Positions 1-5,515 of a DNA stretch of 5,525 bases are shown here, one piece after another. Position numbers and translations under genes: made by a program. The notes below the pieces were generated by a model. That model did no database searches. It saw nothing but the letters and a program-made list of their open reading frames with translations, and had not been told where the DNA came from. Source of the stretch: Candidatus Bipolaricaulota bacterium (GTDB taxonomy: Bacteria > Bipolaricaulota > Bipolaricaulia > UBA7950 > UBA9294); assembly GCA_030612175.1 (NCBI GenBank), contig JAUWOJ010000069.1, positions 1-5,525 of the forward strand, given 5' to 3'. The stretch's first letter is position 1. Each line of letters starts with the position of its first letter.

Positions 1-1794
1 TACAATATTCTCTCCCTTTCTTCCATAGCTCTTTTCGATTGCCTTCTTGAGCTGGCCGACTGCTTCGTCAACTGGAAGTACCCCCGCTAGACTGAAGAAC
101 ACCGTTTGCATAATCATGTTGATTCTTCCACCAAGACCCACACTTTCTGCAAGCTTGACCGCATCGATTATGTAAAACTTGAGGTCCCTCTCGGCAATCG
201 ACCGTTTCATGCCAGCCGGCAATTCAGTCTCCAATTCTTCTACGGTCCAGGGGCAATTGAGCACAAACGTTCCTCCGCCTTTGATTCCGGCGAGGACATC
301 GTATTTATGAACAAACGCGGGATTGTGGCAAGCAATATAGTCGGCTGTGTTGACAAGGTATGGCGATTTAACTAACTCTTTCCCAAAACGCAGATGAGAG
401 ATGGTGATACCGCCTGATTTCTTTGCATCGTAGGCGAAGTATCCCTGCGCGTAGAGGTCGGTATTGTCACCGACAATCTTGATTGCATTCTTGTTCGCCC
501 CAACCGTTCCATCTGCTCCCAATCCCCAAAACTTGCACTGAACCGTTCCTTCTGGGGCAACATCGATATCCTTGCCAATGTCAAGCGAGCTATTGGTGAT
601 ATCGTCAGTAATACCAATCGTGAAGTGATTCTTTGGGAAAGCGCAGCCAAGGTTGTCGAATATCGCCTTGACCATTGCCGGGGTAACATCCTTTGAGCCA
701 AGTCCGTATCGCCCACCAACGATAAGCGGGTTCTCTCCTCTTTCCTGATACAGCGTAGAGATGTCCTTGTACAGTGGTTCCCCATGACTACCTGGTTCCT
801 TGGTTCGGTCGAGAACAGCAATCCGCTTCGCGCTCGGTGGCATTGCTGTTAGAAAGTGTTCGTTTGACCACGGGCGGTAAAGTCGAACCTTCAGCAAGCC
901 AACCTTTTCTCCGCGTGCTACCATGTAGTTCACTGTTTCTTCGGCAACATCACTCGCCGAGCCCATGATGACCATAACGTGCTGCGCGCTCGGATCCCCT
1001 ACATAGTCAAATAGATGGTATTCTCTGCCAGTCAGCTTGCTTACCCGGGCCATCACTTCCGCAACAATCTTTGGAGTTGCCTGATAATAGCGGTTTGCCG
1101 CCTCACGTCCCTGGAAGTAAATATCAGGGTTCTGCGCAGTGCCGCGTAGGTGGGGGTGTTCGGGATTCATAGCCCGCTTGCGGAAGTTCTCAACTTCGTC
1201 CCACGGAACTAGCTTTGCCATCTCTTCGTAAGGGATCACATCGACCTTTTGGATCTCGTGCGATGTACGGAAGCCGTCGAAGAAATGGATGAATGGGACT
1301 TTAGCCTTGAGAGTGACAAGGTGAGCGACTAGTCCGAGATCGATTACTTCTTGCACCGAGGCAGATGCAAGCAGCCCAAATCCAGTCTGACGTGCTGCCA
1401 TAACATCGGAGTGATCACCGAAAATAGATAGGGCATGTGCTGCTAGCGCGCGTGCTGAAACATGAAAAACGGTAGGGAGCAACTCTCCGGCAATCTTGTA
1501 CATGTTCGGAATCATCAGCAACAGACCTTGTGAAGCCGTGAAGGTCGTAGTGAATGCGCCAGCGGCGAGAGAACCGTGGATCGCGCCAGCTGCCCCAGAC
1601 TCAGCTTGCATTTCCGTTACCTGCAATGGTTGACCGAAGATGTTCAGCCTTCCGTGTGCCGCCCAACTATCAGCTACCTCTCCCATAGACGAACTAGGGG
1701 TAATAGGATATATAGCCGCAACATCACTAAACGCATAGGCAACATGTGCTGCCGCAGTATTTCCATCAATGGTCATCATATTCTTTGTTGGCAT
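1..1794 (-). CDS. nifJ: Pyruvate:ferredoxin (flavodoxin) oxidoreductase, N-terminal half (3' end outside window)
   Basis: Oxidatively decarboxylates pyruvate with CoA to acetyl-CoA and CO2, passing electrons to ferredoxin or flavodoxin in the cytoplasm. The reading frame is open from an ATG at 1794-1792 to the window edge: 598 codons of a family usually near 1170-1200 residues. Domain I (about residues 1-250) has YPITPSS (29-35), QAESGAAG (63-70) and a TASQG stretch (86-90). Thr32, Glu65 and Arg115 match, one residue offset, the pyruvate/thiamine-site Thr31, Glu64 and Arg114 of the Desulfovibrio africanus enzyme. Domain II (about 260-370) ends near RTKEPGSHGEPLY (330-342). Domain III carries WGLGADGTVGANK (423-435), the gamma-subunit signature. 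The two-cluster ferredoxin domain and the TPP domain lie beyond the edge. The start is supported by AGGAGG (complement of 1802-1807), 7 nt upstream. No frameshift was seen. The domains fused in one chain are the NifJ-type bacterial form; a role in nitrogen fixation is not implied. Confidence 0.97.
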   Translation of the reverse strand, partial: MPTKNMMTIDGNTAAAHVAYAFSDVAAIYPITPSSSMGEVADSWAAHGRLNIFGQPLQVTEMQAESGAAGAIHGSLAAGAFTTTFTASQGLLLMIPNMYKIAGELLPTVFHVSARALAAHALSIFGDHSDVMAARQTGFGLLASASVQEVIDLGLVAHLVTLKAKVPFIHFFDGFRTSHEIQKVDVIPYEEMAKLVPWDEVENFRKRAMNPEHPHLRGTAQNPDIYFQGREAANRYYQATPKIVAEVMARVSKLTGREYHLFDYVGDPSAQHVMVIMGSASDVAEETVNYMVARGEKVGLLKVRLYRPWSNEHFLTAMPPSAKRIAVLDRTKEPGSHGEPLYKDISTLYQERGENPLIVGGRYGLGSKDVTPAMVKAIFDNLGCAFPKNHFTIGITDDITNSSLDIGKDIDVAPEGTVQCKFWGLGADGTVGANKNAIKIVGDNTDLYAQGYFAYDAKKSGGITISHLRFGKELVKSPYLVNTADYIACHNPAFVHKYDVLAGIKGGGTFVLNCPWTVEELETELPAGMKRSIAERDLKFYIIDAVKLAESVGLGGRINMIMQTVFFSLAGVLPVDEAVGQLKKAIEKSYGRKGENIV

Positions 1795-1849
1795 AGGGTC
1801 CCCTCCTCATGGAATTCAGACGACGCGTAATAGATTTGCGCAGTCGGAT

Positions 1850-1894
1850 TATTGTACTGAGATTCCGTTTCCAGCACAATGGAAGAGTACAATA
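1850..1894. repeat. 9-bp inverted repeat flanking the nifJ promoter (possible operator)
   Basis: TATTGTACT at 1850-1858 is the exact reverse complement of AGTACAATA at 1886-1894, with a 27-base spacer. The left arm covers the nifJ -10 and the right arm lies just upstream of its -35, about 35 bp centre to centre. Two half sites bracketing a promoter suit a regulator that contacts or loops over the core promoter. No known regulator consensus is recognised, and chance is not excluded. Confidence 0.4.
1851..1879 (-). promoter_or_regulatory. Probable promoter of the nifJ gene
   Basis: Read on the minus strand, TTGTGC (complement of 1874-1879) and TACAAT (complement of 1851-1856) are separated by 17 nt, the ideal spacing for a housekeeping sigma factor. 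The -10 matches TATAAT at five of six bases; the -35 is weaker. The predicted start near 1844 leaves a leader of about 50 nt containing the AGGAGG ribosome site. Both arms of a 9-bp inverted repeat fall on or next to this promoter. This is assigned by pattern only. Confidence 0.55.
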
Positions 1895-1959
1895 GCAGCT
1901 TTTCTCTAAAGGGGAGTTACCGCTAGCAGACAGGCACAATGACGGGTGATATAACAAGT

Positions 1960-1969
1960 GATGTACATC
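1960..1969. repeat. 10-bp perfect palindrome over the rightward -35 (possible operator)
   Basis: GATGTACATC is its own reverse complement and covers the -35 hexamer (TGTACA, 1962-1967) of the rightward promoter. It shares the GTAC core with both arms of the inverted repeat at 1850-1894, so one regulator could act on both divergent promoters. A 10-bp palindrome in a few hundred bases is only mildly surprising, so the claim rests mostly on its position. Confidence 0.35.
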
Positions 1970-1990
1970 TCAAGCCGCGTTACGTATAAT
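1962..1990 (+). promoter_or_regulatory. Probable rightward promoter for the small membrane protein gene
   Basis: TGTACA (1962-1967) is followed after 17 nt by a perfect TATAAT (1985-1990). The -35 matches TTGACA at four of six positions. Transcription would begin near 1997 and yield a leader of about 110 nt before the ATG at 2109, containing the hairpin at 2030-2062. The promoter is divergent from the nifJ promoter, with about 80 bp between the two -35 elements; I see no gene in that interval. Confidence 0.5.
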
Positions 1991-2029
1991 CGTGAAGAGA
2001 TGGGCTAATCAAACAGCAGGCATATGTCA

Positions 2030-2062
2030 AGGTTCAAGGAATCATCGTTGATACTTGAACTT
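2030..2062 (+). promoter_or_regulatory. Leader hairpin upstream of the small membrane protein gene
   Basis: GTTCAAG (2032-2038) pairs perfectly with CTTGAAC (2054-2060) and extends outward by one G-U and one A-U pair. Inside, ATCA (2041-2044) pairs with TGAT (2049-2052) around a TCGT loop, leaving a small asymmetric bulge. There is no T-run after it, so it is not a typical terminator. The structure buries an AAGGA (2036-2040) and a TTG codon (2055-2057) in frame with the downstream ORF. It could therefore hide an alternative start, act as an mRNA-stability or control element, or be a DNA operator. Confidence 0.4.
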
Positions 2063-2108
2063 GTTCGTATTGGGAAGAGCGCCTTCCATTGCCTCAAGAA
2101 AGAAAGAG

Positions 2109-2297
2109 ATGCTAGCTACTAAAATGTTGAGTAGATTCGTTCATTCACGCGCCAAACATTTCATGACTCTTATTCCACTAGGACTTCTTGTGGGGGTAGT
2201 AGTAGGTGCGGTATTTGGTAGTCCATCGGTTGGCATCCTCGCTGGCCTTGCATTTAGTTTCTTGTTTGCCTGTTTATTCACTCTGCGCATTCGTTAA
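2109..2297 (+). CDS. Small two-helix membrane protein with a glycine zipper, function unknown
   Basis: I do not recognise this protein. From the ATG at 2109 it has 62 residues: a basic N-terminus (R9, H12, R14, K16, H17), a first membrane segment of about 18-37, a short SPS turn (38-40), a second segment of about 41-58 and a basic tail ending RIR. The first helix carries glycines at 25, 29, 33 and 37, an unbroken GxxxGxxxGxxxG zipper, and the second adds G42 and G46, so tight helix packing or oligomers are likely. The start is uncertain. ATG 2109 has only a purine-rich stretch upstream (AAGAAAGAAAGAG). An in-frame TTG at 2055 would give 80 residues, but its AAGGA is 14 nt away and lies in a hairpin. 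The gene has its own probable promoter and precedes the transporter without a visible terminator. Confidence that it is expressed is moderate. Confidence 0.55.
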   Translation: MLATKMLSRFVHSRAKHFMTLIPLGLLVGVVVGAVFGSPSVGILAGLAFSFLFACLFTLRIR

Positions 2298-2308
2298 ATC
2301 CCGCCAGC

Positions 2309-2338
2309 TTGACCTGCTGTCCATATTCGTGCTATATT
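2309..2338 (+). promoter_or_regulatory. Promoter of the amino-acid ABC transporter operon
   Basis: TTGACC (2309-2314) lies 18 nt upstream of TATATT (2333-2338), each matching consensus at five of six positions, and TGC (2330-2332) adds an extended -10 element. Transcription would start near 2345, giving a leader of only about 25 nt, which carries AGGAGG (2353-2358) for the binding-protein gene. So short a leader leaves no room for a riboswitch; control would have to be at the promoter or at the downstream hairpin. Confidence 0.65.
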
Positions 2339-2369
2339 GAATAACTTTGCACAGGAGGTGCTGTATAGT

Positions 2370-3296
2370 ATGAAAATTCATAGGGCCATAACCGGGATAG
2401 TAGTGTTAACAATGATGATACTGGTTGCTACTAGTGGACTGGTTGTAGCACAGGACAAATACATAGTTGCTGCGGATATCCCGTGGGCACCATTTGAGAT
2501 GGTTACTAACAATGGTGAATTCTTTGGATTTGACCTTGACGCAATACGTATGATTGCGATTGTTGCTGGCTTCGAGGTTGAGATCTTGAACACTGGCTTT
2601 GACGTGATTATCCAAAACGTGATTACAGGGAAGGCTGATCTAGGCGTATCCGGGTTTACCATCACCGCTGAGCGTGAAGAGACGATTGATTTTTCTGCCC
2701 CGTATTACTTGTCCAATCAGGCAGTTGTGATACGCAAGGATTCCGGACTGAACATTATCACCGCAATGGCTGGACTTGGAACGAGAAAGGCAGTAGGAGC
2801 TCAGAATGGAACGACAGGTTTTATCTTCGTAGAAGACGAACTGCAAGGAGCGGGACTTGACATCGAAATAAAAGGGTACGAATTCTATCCAACAGCAATC
2901 CTTGATCTAGTTAACGGCCGGCTCGACGCCGTGATCCAGGATGAGCCTGCTTCACAGTCTTCCATCTCCGCCTATCCAGACCTACTTATGATCGCCGGGA
3001 TAATTAATACCTCCGAGTATTTCGGGTTCCTCGTCGCACCTGGGGACCCGCAGGGACTGCTCCCTAGAATCAATGACGCGGTAAGTGAATTGGGGCTTAA
3101 GGTTATTGACGCACCGGGAGGGGCACAAATGCTAGTCGTTACTCCCGGAAGCCCTTGGGATAATCTCCTCAATGGTTACTTTGGTCCAACGAACGACCAA
3201 ATCGAAGCAGCCTGGCTTTCTTGTAAGGATCTTCTCCTGGTAGACAAGGATGTAGATGCCTTTGCGAAAGCAATGGCTGACGAAGTAGCCAGGTAA
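2370..3296 (+). CDS. Polar amino-acid ABC transporter, periplasmic substrate-binding protein
   Basis: Family 3 solute-binding protein (HisJ/GlnH type) that captures an amino acid outside the membrane and delivers it to the permease. The ATG at 2370 is chosen because AGGAGG lies 11 nt upstream; a TTG at 2337 would fall inside the promoter. The 308 residues begin with a signal peptide (KIHR, hydrophobic core about 6-26, likely cut after VVA27 or Q28). No lipobox cysteine is present. Family marks are GFDLDA (53-58), GKADLGVSGFTITAER (87-102), IDFSAPYY (106-113) and VIQDEP (188-193). Arg102 and Asp191 correspond to the residues that bind the carboxylate and amino groups of the ligand in HisJ/GlnH. 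Gln145 replaces the lysine of E. coli GlnH, so glutamine specificity should not be assumed. The C-terminal part is longer than usual: extra residues at about 245-262 and a tail after YFGP (270-273). Substrate unknown. Confidence 0.93.
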   Translation: MKIHRAITGIVVLTMMILVATSGLVVAQDKYIVAADIPWAPFEMVTNNGEFFGFDLDAIRMIAIVAGFEVEILNTGFDVIIQNVITGKADLGVSGFTITAEREETIDFSAPYYLSNQAVVIRKDSGLNIITAMAGLGTRKAVGAQNGTTGFIFVEDELQGAGLDIEIKGYEFYPTAILDLVNGRLDAVIQDEPASQSSISAYPDLLMIAGIINTSEYFGFLVAPGDPQGLLPRINDAVSELGLKVIDAPGGAQMLVVTPGSPWDNLLNGYFGPTNDQIEAAWLSCKDLLLVDKDVDAFAKAMADEVAR

Positions 3297-3317
3297 GTTC
3301 ATAGTATCCGATTGTTT

Positions 3318-3353
3318 AGACCCTTCCTCCTGTAAGGATTGGAGGGAGGGTCT
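3318..3353 (+). terminator. Strong intercistronic hairpin between binding-protein and permease genes
   Basis: AGACCCTTCCTCC (3318-3330) pairs with GGAGGGAGGGTCT (3341-3353) over 13 base pairs with one G-U, around a 10-base loop. The stem begins about 20 nt after the binding-protein stop codon. Only TT then G follows the stem, so the T-run is poor and readthrough is expected. Such a hairpin behind the first gene of a binding-protein operon commonly protects the upstream mRNA or reduces downstream transcription, so that binding protein exceeds permease. That role is inferred from position and structure. Confidence 0.65.
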
Positions 3354-3365
3354 TTGTAGTGAATT

Positions 3366-3380
3366 AAGGAGGCACCCATA
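3366..3380 (+). promoter_or_regulatory. Perfect ribosome binding site placed for an ATA codon
   Basis: AAGGAGG (3366-3372) is the best Shine-Dalgarno near the first permease gene, but the first ATG of that frame is 41 nt further on. Five bases after it, in the permease frame, is ATA (3378-3380) followed by GAA GGC. No ATG, GTG or TTG in any frame lies at a workable distance. Either translation starts at ATA, or an ATG was changed to ATA by mutation or base-calling error, or the site is a relic. Confidence 0.5.
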
Positions 3381-3413
3381 GAAGGCATTATCACTATTGG
3401 AAAGAGTTTTCCT

Positions 3414-4064
3414 ATGCTGTTGCGAGCCACATTGATCAATATTGAACTGCTGTTTGCTTTGTTATTCCTTGGATTGCTTCTGGGAACTGTTGTTGCCCTG
3501 CTGCAGGTTTATGGAGGACGCTTTGCCGGCACACTTGCCGCGGGCTATGCCTGGGTTTTTCGCAGTATTCCTGCCCTTGTTCTGTTGTTCTTATTCTACT
3601 TTGGGCCATCACAATTTGGCGTAAATATCCCACCTTTTGTTGCCGCAACTCTTGCCCTTGGAATTCGTTCTTCCGCGTATCAATCGCAGATCTTCCGCGG
3701 AGCCATCCAGGCCATTTCACAGGGGCAAATGATGGCCGCGCGCTCGATGGGAATGAGTCAACTACAAGCAATTATCACAATCATCATACCTCAGGCTATT
3801 CGTCTTTCCCTTGCTGGCTGGTCAAACGAGTTCTCATCTGTTGTAAAAGACACTACCCTCGCCTACGTGGTAGGGCTGAATGAGGTCCTGCGTCACGCAC
3901 GTATTATTATGGATCGACACTATGAGCTGGCAATGCTTACTTACCTAGCTGTAGCAGTGATCTTTTTGGTATTGACCTACAGCGGTAACCGTAGCCTGAG
4001 CTGGCTTGAACGACGGCTACGAATACCTGGCCTGCAGATGAAGGTAGGAACCCAAAACACATGA
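3414..4064 (+). CDS. Polar amino-acid ABC transporter permease (HisQ/HisM family), first copy
   Basis: Inner-membrane permease of the binding-protein-dependent transport family, expected to pair with the second permease encoded downstream. From ATG 3414 it has 216 residues. Hydrophobic helices lie near 7-30, 48-64, 72-84, 140-155 and 173-190. FRSIPALV (49-56) matches the conserved FRGTP-like segment. The cytoplasmic EAA loop that contacts the ATPase is AARSMGMSQLQAI (108-120) followed by IIPQA (124-128), with Gly113 and Pro126 conserved. ATG 3414 is the conservative start, with GGAAAGAG 7 nt upstream. Read from ATA 3378 the protein gains 12 residues (EGIITIGKSFP before the Met) that resemble the usual short N-terminus before the first helix, and it would then use a much better ribosome site. 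The stop overlaps the ATPase start in ATGA. Fold and family are clear; the substrate is not. Confidence 0.93.
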   Translation: MLLRATLINIELLFALLFLGLLLGTVVALLQVYGGRFAGTLAAGYAWVFRSIPALVLLFLFYFGPSQFGVNIPPFVAATLALGIRSSAYQSQIFRGAIQAISQGQMMAARSMGMSQLQAIITIIIPQAIRLSLAGWSNEFSSVVKDTTLAYVVGLNEVLRHARIIMDRHYELAMLTYLAVAVIFLVLTYSGNRSLSWLERRLRIPGLQMKVGTQNT

Positions 4065-4810
4065 GTCTTCTAAAGGCTGAGAATATCCACAAAAGGTATG
4101 GGAAGGAAAAGGTTTTAAGAGGGATCTCACTGGAGCTTGAACGGGGCGAAACCATGGTTGTGATTGGCCCATCCGGTACTGGGAAAAGTACATTTCTGCG
4201 CTGCATTAATCAGTTGACCCCACCAGACAAAGGCCGAGTCTGGTTGGATGGGGTTGAGGTTACACACCCCAAATGCAATATCAACAAACTGCGCGCTCAA
4301 ATGGGCTTCGTCTTTCAAGATTTTAACCTGTTTTCGCACTTGAACACGCTGCGAAATGTGAGCATCGGCCTTATTAAGGTAAAGGGAATGAGAAAGGAAG
4401 ACGCGAGAAAGCTCGCAATGAAAGAGCTAGAGCGAGTTGGGCTCAATGACAAAGTAGATGCCTATCCGGCACAGCTCTCCGGCGGCCAGCAGCAACGTGT
4501 ATCCATTGCCAGAGCTCTGGCAATGGAGCCAAAGCTAATCCTGTTTGATGAGCCAACCTCGGCCCTTGACCCAGAACTGATCGGGGAGGTACTCGAGGTG
4601 ATGATCAACCTAGCCAAGGATGGAATGACGATGCTGGTCGTTACACATGAAATGGGTTTTGCCCGTGCAGTTGCCGACGAAATTGTGTTTATGGAACACG
4701 GGGTCGTTGTCGAGCAGGGCAGCCCACAACAAATGTTCTCCGCGCCAAAGCATCCGCGAACAGGAGAATTTCTGAACAAGATCACAGAGCTGTACGGGGA
4801 GACAGCGTAA
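4061..4810 (+). CDS. Polar amino-acid ABC transporter ATP-binding protein (GlnQ/HisP family)
   Basis: Cytoplasmic ATPase that powers the permease pair as a dimer. It is 249 residues long, normal for the family, with all catalytic elements intact: Walker A GPSGTGKST (36-44), Q-loop Gln86 in FQDFNLF (85-91), signature LSGGQQQR (139-146), Walker B LILFDE (159-164) with catalytic Glu164, D-loop SALD (167-170) and switch His196 in VTHEMGFA (194-201). The latter phrase and the YPAQLSGGQQQR context are typical of the amino-acid subfamily. Asp87 and Ser92 replace residues that are often Gln or His and Pro in relatives, a mild variation. Its ATG overlaps the permease stop by four bases, and its own TAA shares one base with the next ATG, so the three genes are translationally coupled. 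It should be functional even if the second permease is not. Confidence 0.97.
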   Translation: MSLLKAENIHKRYGKEKVLRGISLELERGETMVVIGPSGTGKSTFLRCINQLTPPDKGRVWLDGVEVTHPKCNINKLRAQMGFVFQDFNLFSHLNTLRNVSIGLIKVKGMRKEDARKLAMKELERVGLNDKVDAYPAQLSGGQQQRVSIARALAMEPKLILFDEPTSALDPELIGEVLEVMINLAKDGMTMLVVTHEMGFARAVADEIVFMEHGVVVEQGSPQQMFSAPKHPRTGEFLNKITELYGETA

Positions 4811-5477
4811 TGGTATTTGACTTAGCGTGGCTTCCGCAGCTCACCCAGGGCCTTGTTCTAACCCTGCAAATTACCACAGCATGTATCGCGATGGGAATTG
4901 TGCTGGGAATCATGCTCGCGTTGGGACGTGTTTACGGAAACCGATTGATCTCCACTCCATGCAGTATCTATATCCATATCTTCCGCGGCACACCGCTACT
5001 CGTACAACTGCTCATGGTTTATTACGGTCTTCCAAGCTGGGGAATTTACCCCTCCGCGTTCATCAGCGGGTTCTCGCGTTAGGGCTCAACACAGGAGCGT
5101 ATCAGGCAGAGTACCTACGTGGGGCAATCCAGGCCGTCAACCCAGGCCAGCTCATGGCCGCGCGCGCAATTGGGATGAGCCTGCCACAAGCTATTCGTCA
5201 CATCGTACTACCACAGGCATTTCGCATTGTTATCCCATCATGGTCGAATGAACTGATCTTGATGGTCAAATATTCTTCCATCGTCTTCTCGGTAACATTG
5301 CTCGACTTGATGGGCGTTGGAAAACGGATCGCCGCACGCAACTTCCGCTACTTCGAGGTATTTGTTGTTGTAGCCCTATTCTACCTGGCACTGATCTTCA
5401 TCATATCGCAACTACTACGATTGCTGGAACAGCGAGTAAGGATTCCGGGGCTTGGCGAGCAAGCTGAGCAGCGATAG
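4810..5477 (+). pseudogene. Polar amino-acid ABC transporter permease (HisQ/HisM family), second copy, frameshifted
   Basis: Second permease of the transporter, starting at an ATG that shares one base with the ATPase stop and has GGGGAG (4796-4801) 8 nt upstream. The first frame encodes helix 1 (about 13-38), FRGTPLLVQ (58-66) and continues to FISG (84-87), then reads three aberrant codons to a TAG at 5080-5082. The family sequence continues without loss in another frame from GTT at 5070: VLALGLNTGAYQAE, the EAA loop AARAIGMSLPQAI and VLPQA, two further hydrophobic stretches and RIPGLGEQ, to TAG at 5475-5477. Adding one G to the GGG at 5068-5070 restores a 222-residue protein, normal for the family. 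As written, the product is a 90-residue fragment lacking the ATPase contact. Sequencing error, a recent inactivating deletion or phase variation are all possible. The downstream half shows no further decay, which favours an error or a very recent event. Confidence 0.9.
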
Positions 5478-5482
5478 ATCAC

Positions 5483-5491
5483 TGCTATAAT
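5483..5491 (+). promoter_or_regulatory. Possible extended -10 promoter after the transporter operon
   Basis: TGC TATAAT (5483-5491) is a perfect -10 hexamer with the TGn extension, 6 nt after the permease stop. No convincing -35 is present 16-18 nt upstream, but extended -10 promoters tolerate that. A start near 5498 would fall inside the hairpin at 5492-5515. The gene it would serve lies outside the window, so this is tentative. Confidence 0.35.
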
Positions 5492-5515
5492 CAGAAATAG
5501 CTACTCCTATTTCTG
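5492..5515 (+). terminator. 9-bp hairpin after the transporter operon (weak terminator or operator)
   Basis: CAGAAATAG (5492-5500) and CTATTTCTG (5507-5515) are exact reverse complements around the 6-base loop CTACTC. The stem is AT-rich and is followed by TATTCCCATT rather than a T-run, so it would be a poor intrinsic terminator. It lies 14 bases after the operon's last stop codon and immediately downstream of a perfect -10 box, so an operator over a promoter start is an equal alternative. Confidence 0.4.

Noticed and set aside
106..375. 89-residue plus-strand open frame
   Set aside because: Antisense to a conserved stretch of nifJ, with no ribosome site and low-complexity-like composition; a shadow.
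372..821. 149-residue minus-strand open frame
   Set aside because: It overlaps the nifJ coding frame on the same strand in a different phase, and its product has no recognisable features. The nifJ frame is continuous and conserved through it.
1874..1941. Direct repeat GCACAATG at 1874-1881 and 1934-1941
   Set aside because: An 8-base repeat in a region this size is expected by chance fairly often, and flanking bases do not extend it.
2337..2369. Upstream TTG start for the binding protein
   Set aside because: It overlaps the predicted -10 element and has no ribosome site. The ATG at 2370 has AGGAGG in place and yields a clean signal peptide.
2298..2369. Riboswitch or leader peptide ahead of the transporter operon
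   Set aside because: The predicted leader is only about 25 nt long, too short for a known aptamer, and holds no short ORF with regulatory codons.
3436..3771. 111-residue minus-strand open frame
   Set aside because: Antisense to the first permease, which is clearly coding; no promoter or ribosome site supports it.
5064..5076. Programmed -1 ribosomal frameshift joining the two halves of the second permease
   Set aside because: No slippery heptamer of the X XXY YYZ type is in phase. The zero-frame codons are AGC GGG TTC, and sliding back one base does not preserve codon-anticodon pairing. I saw no obvious stimulatory stem after it. A missing G explains the data more simply.
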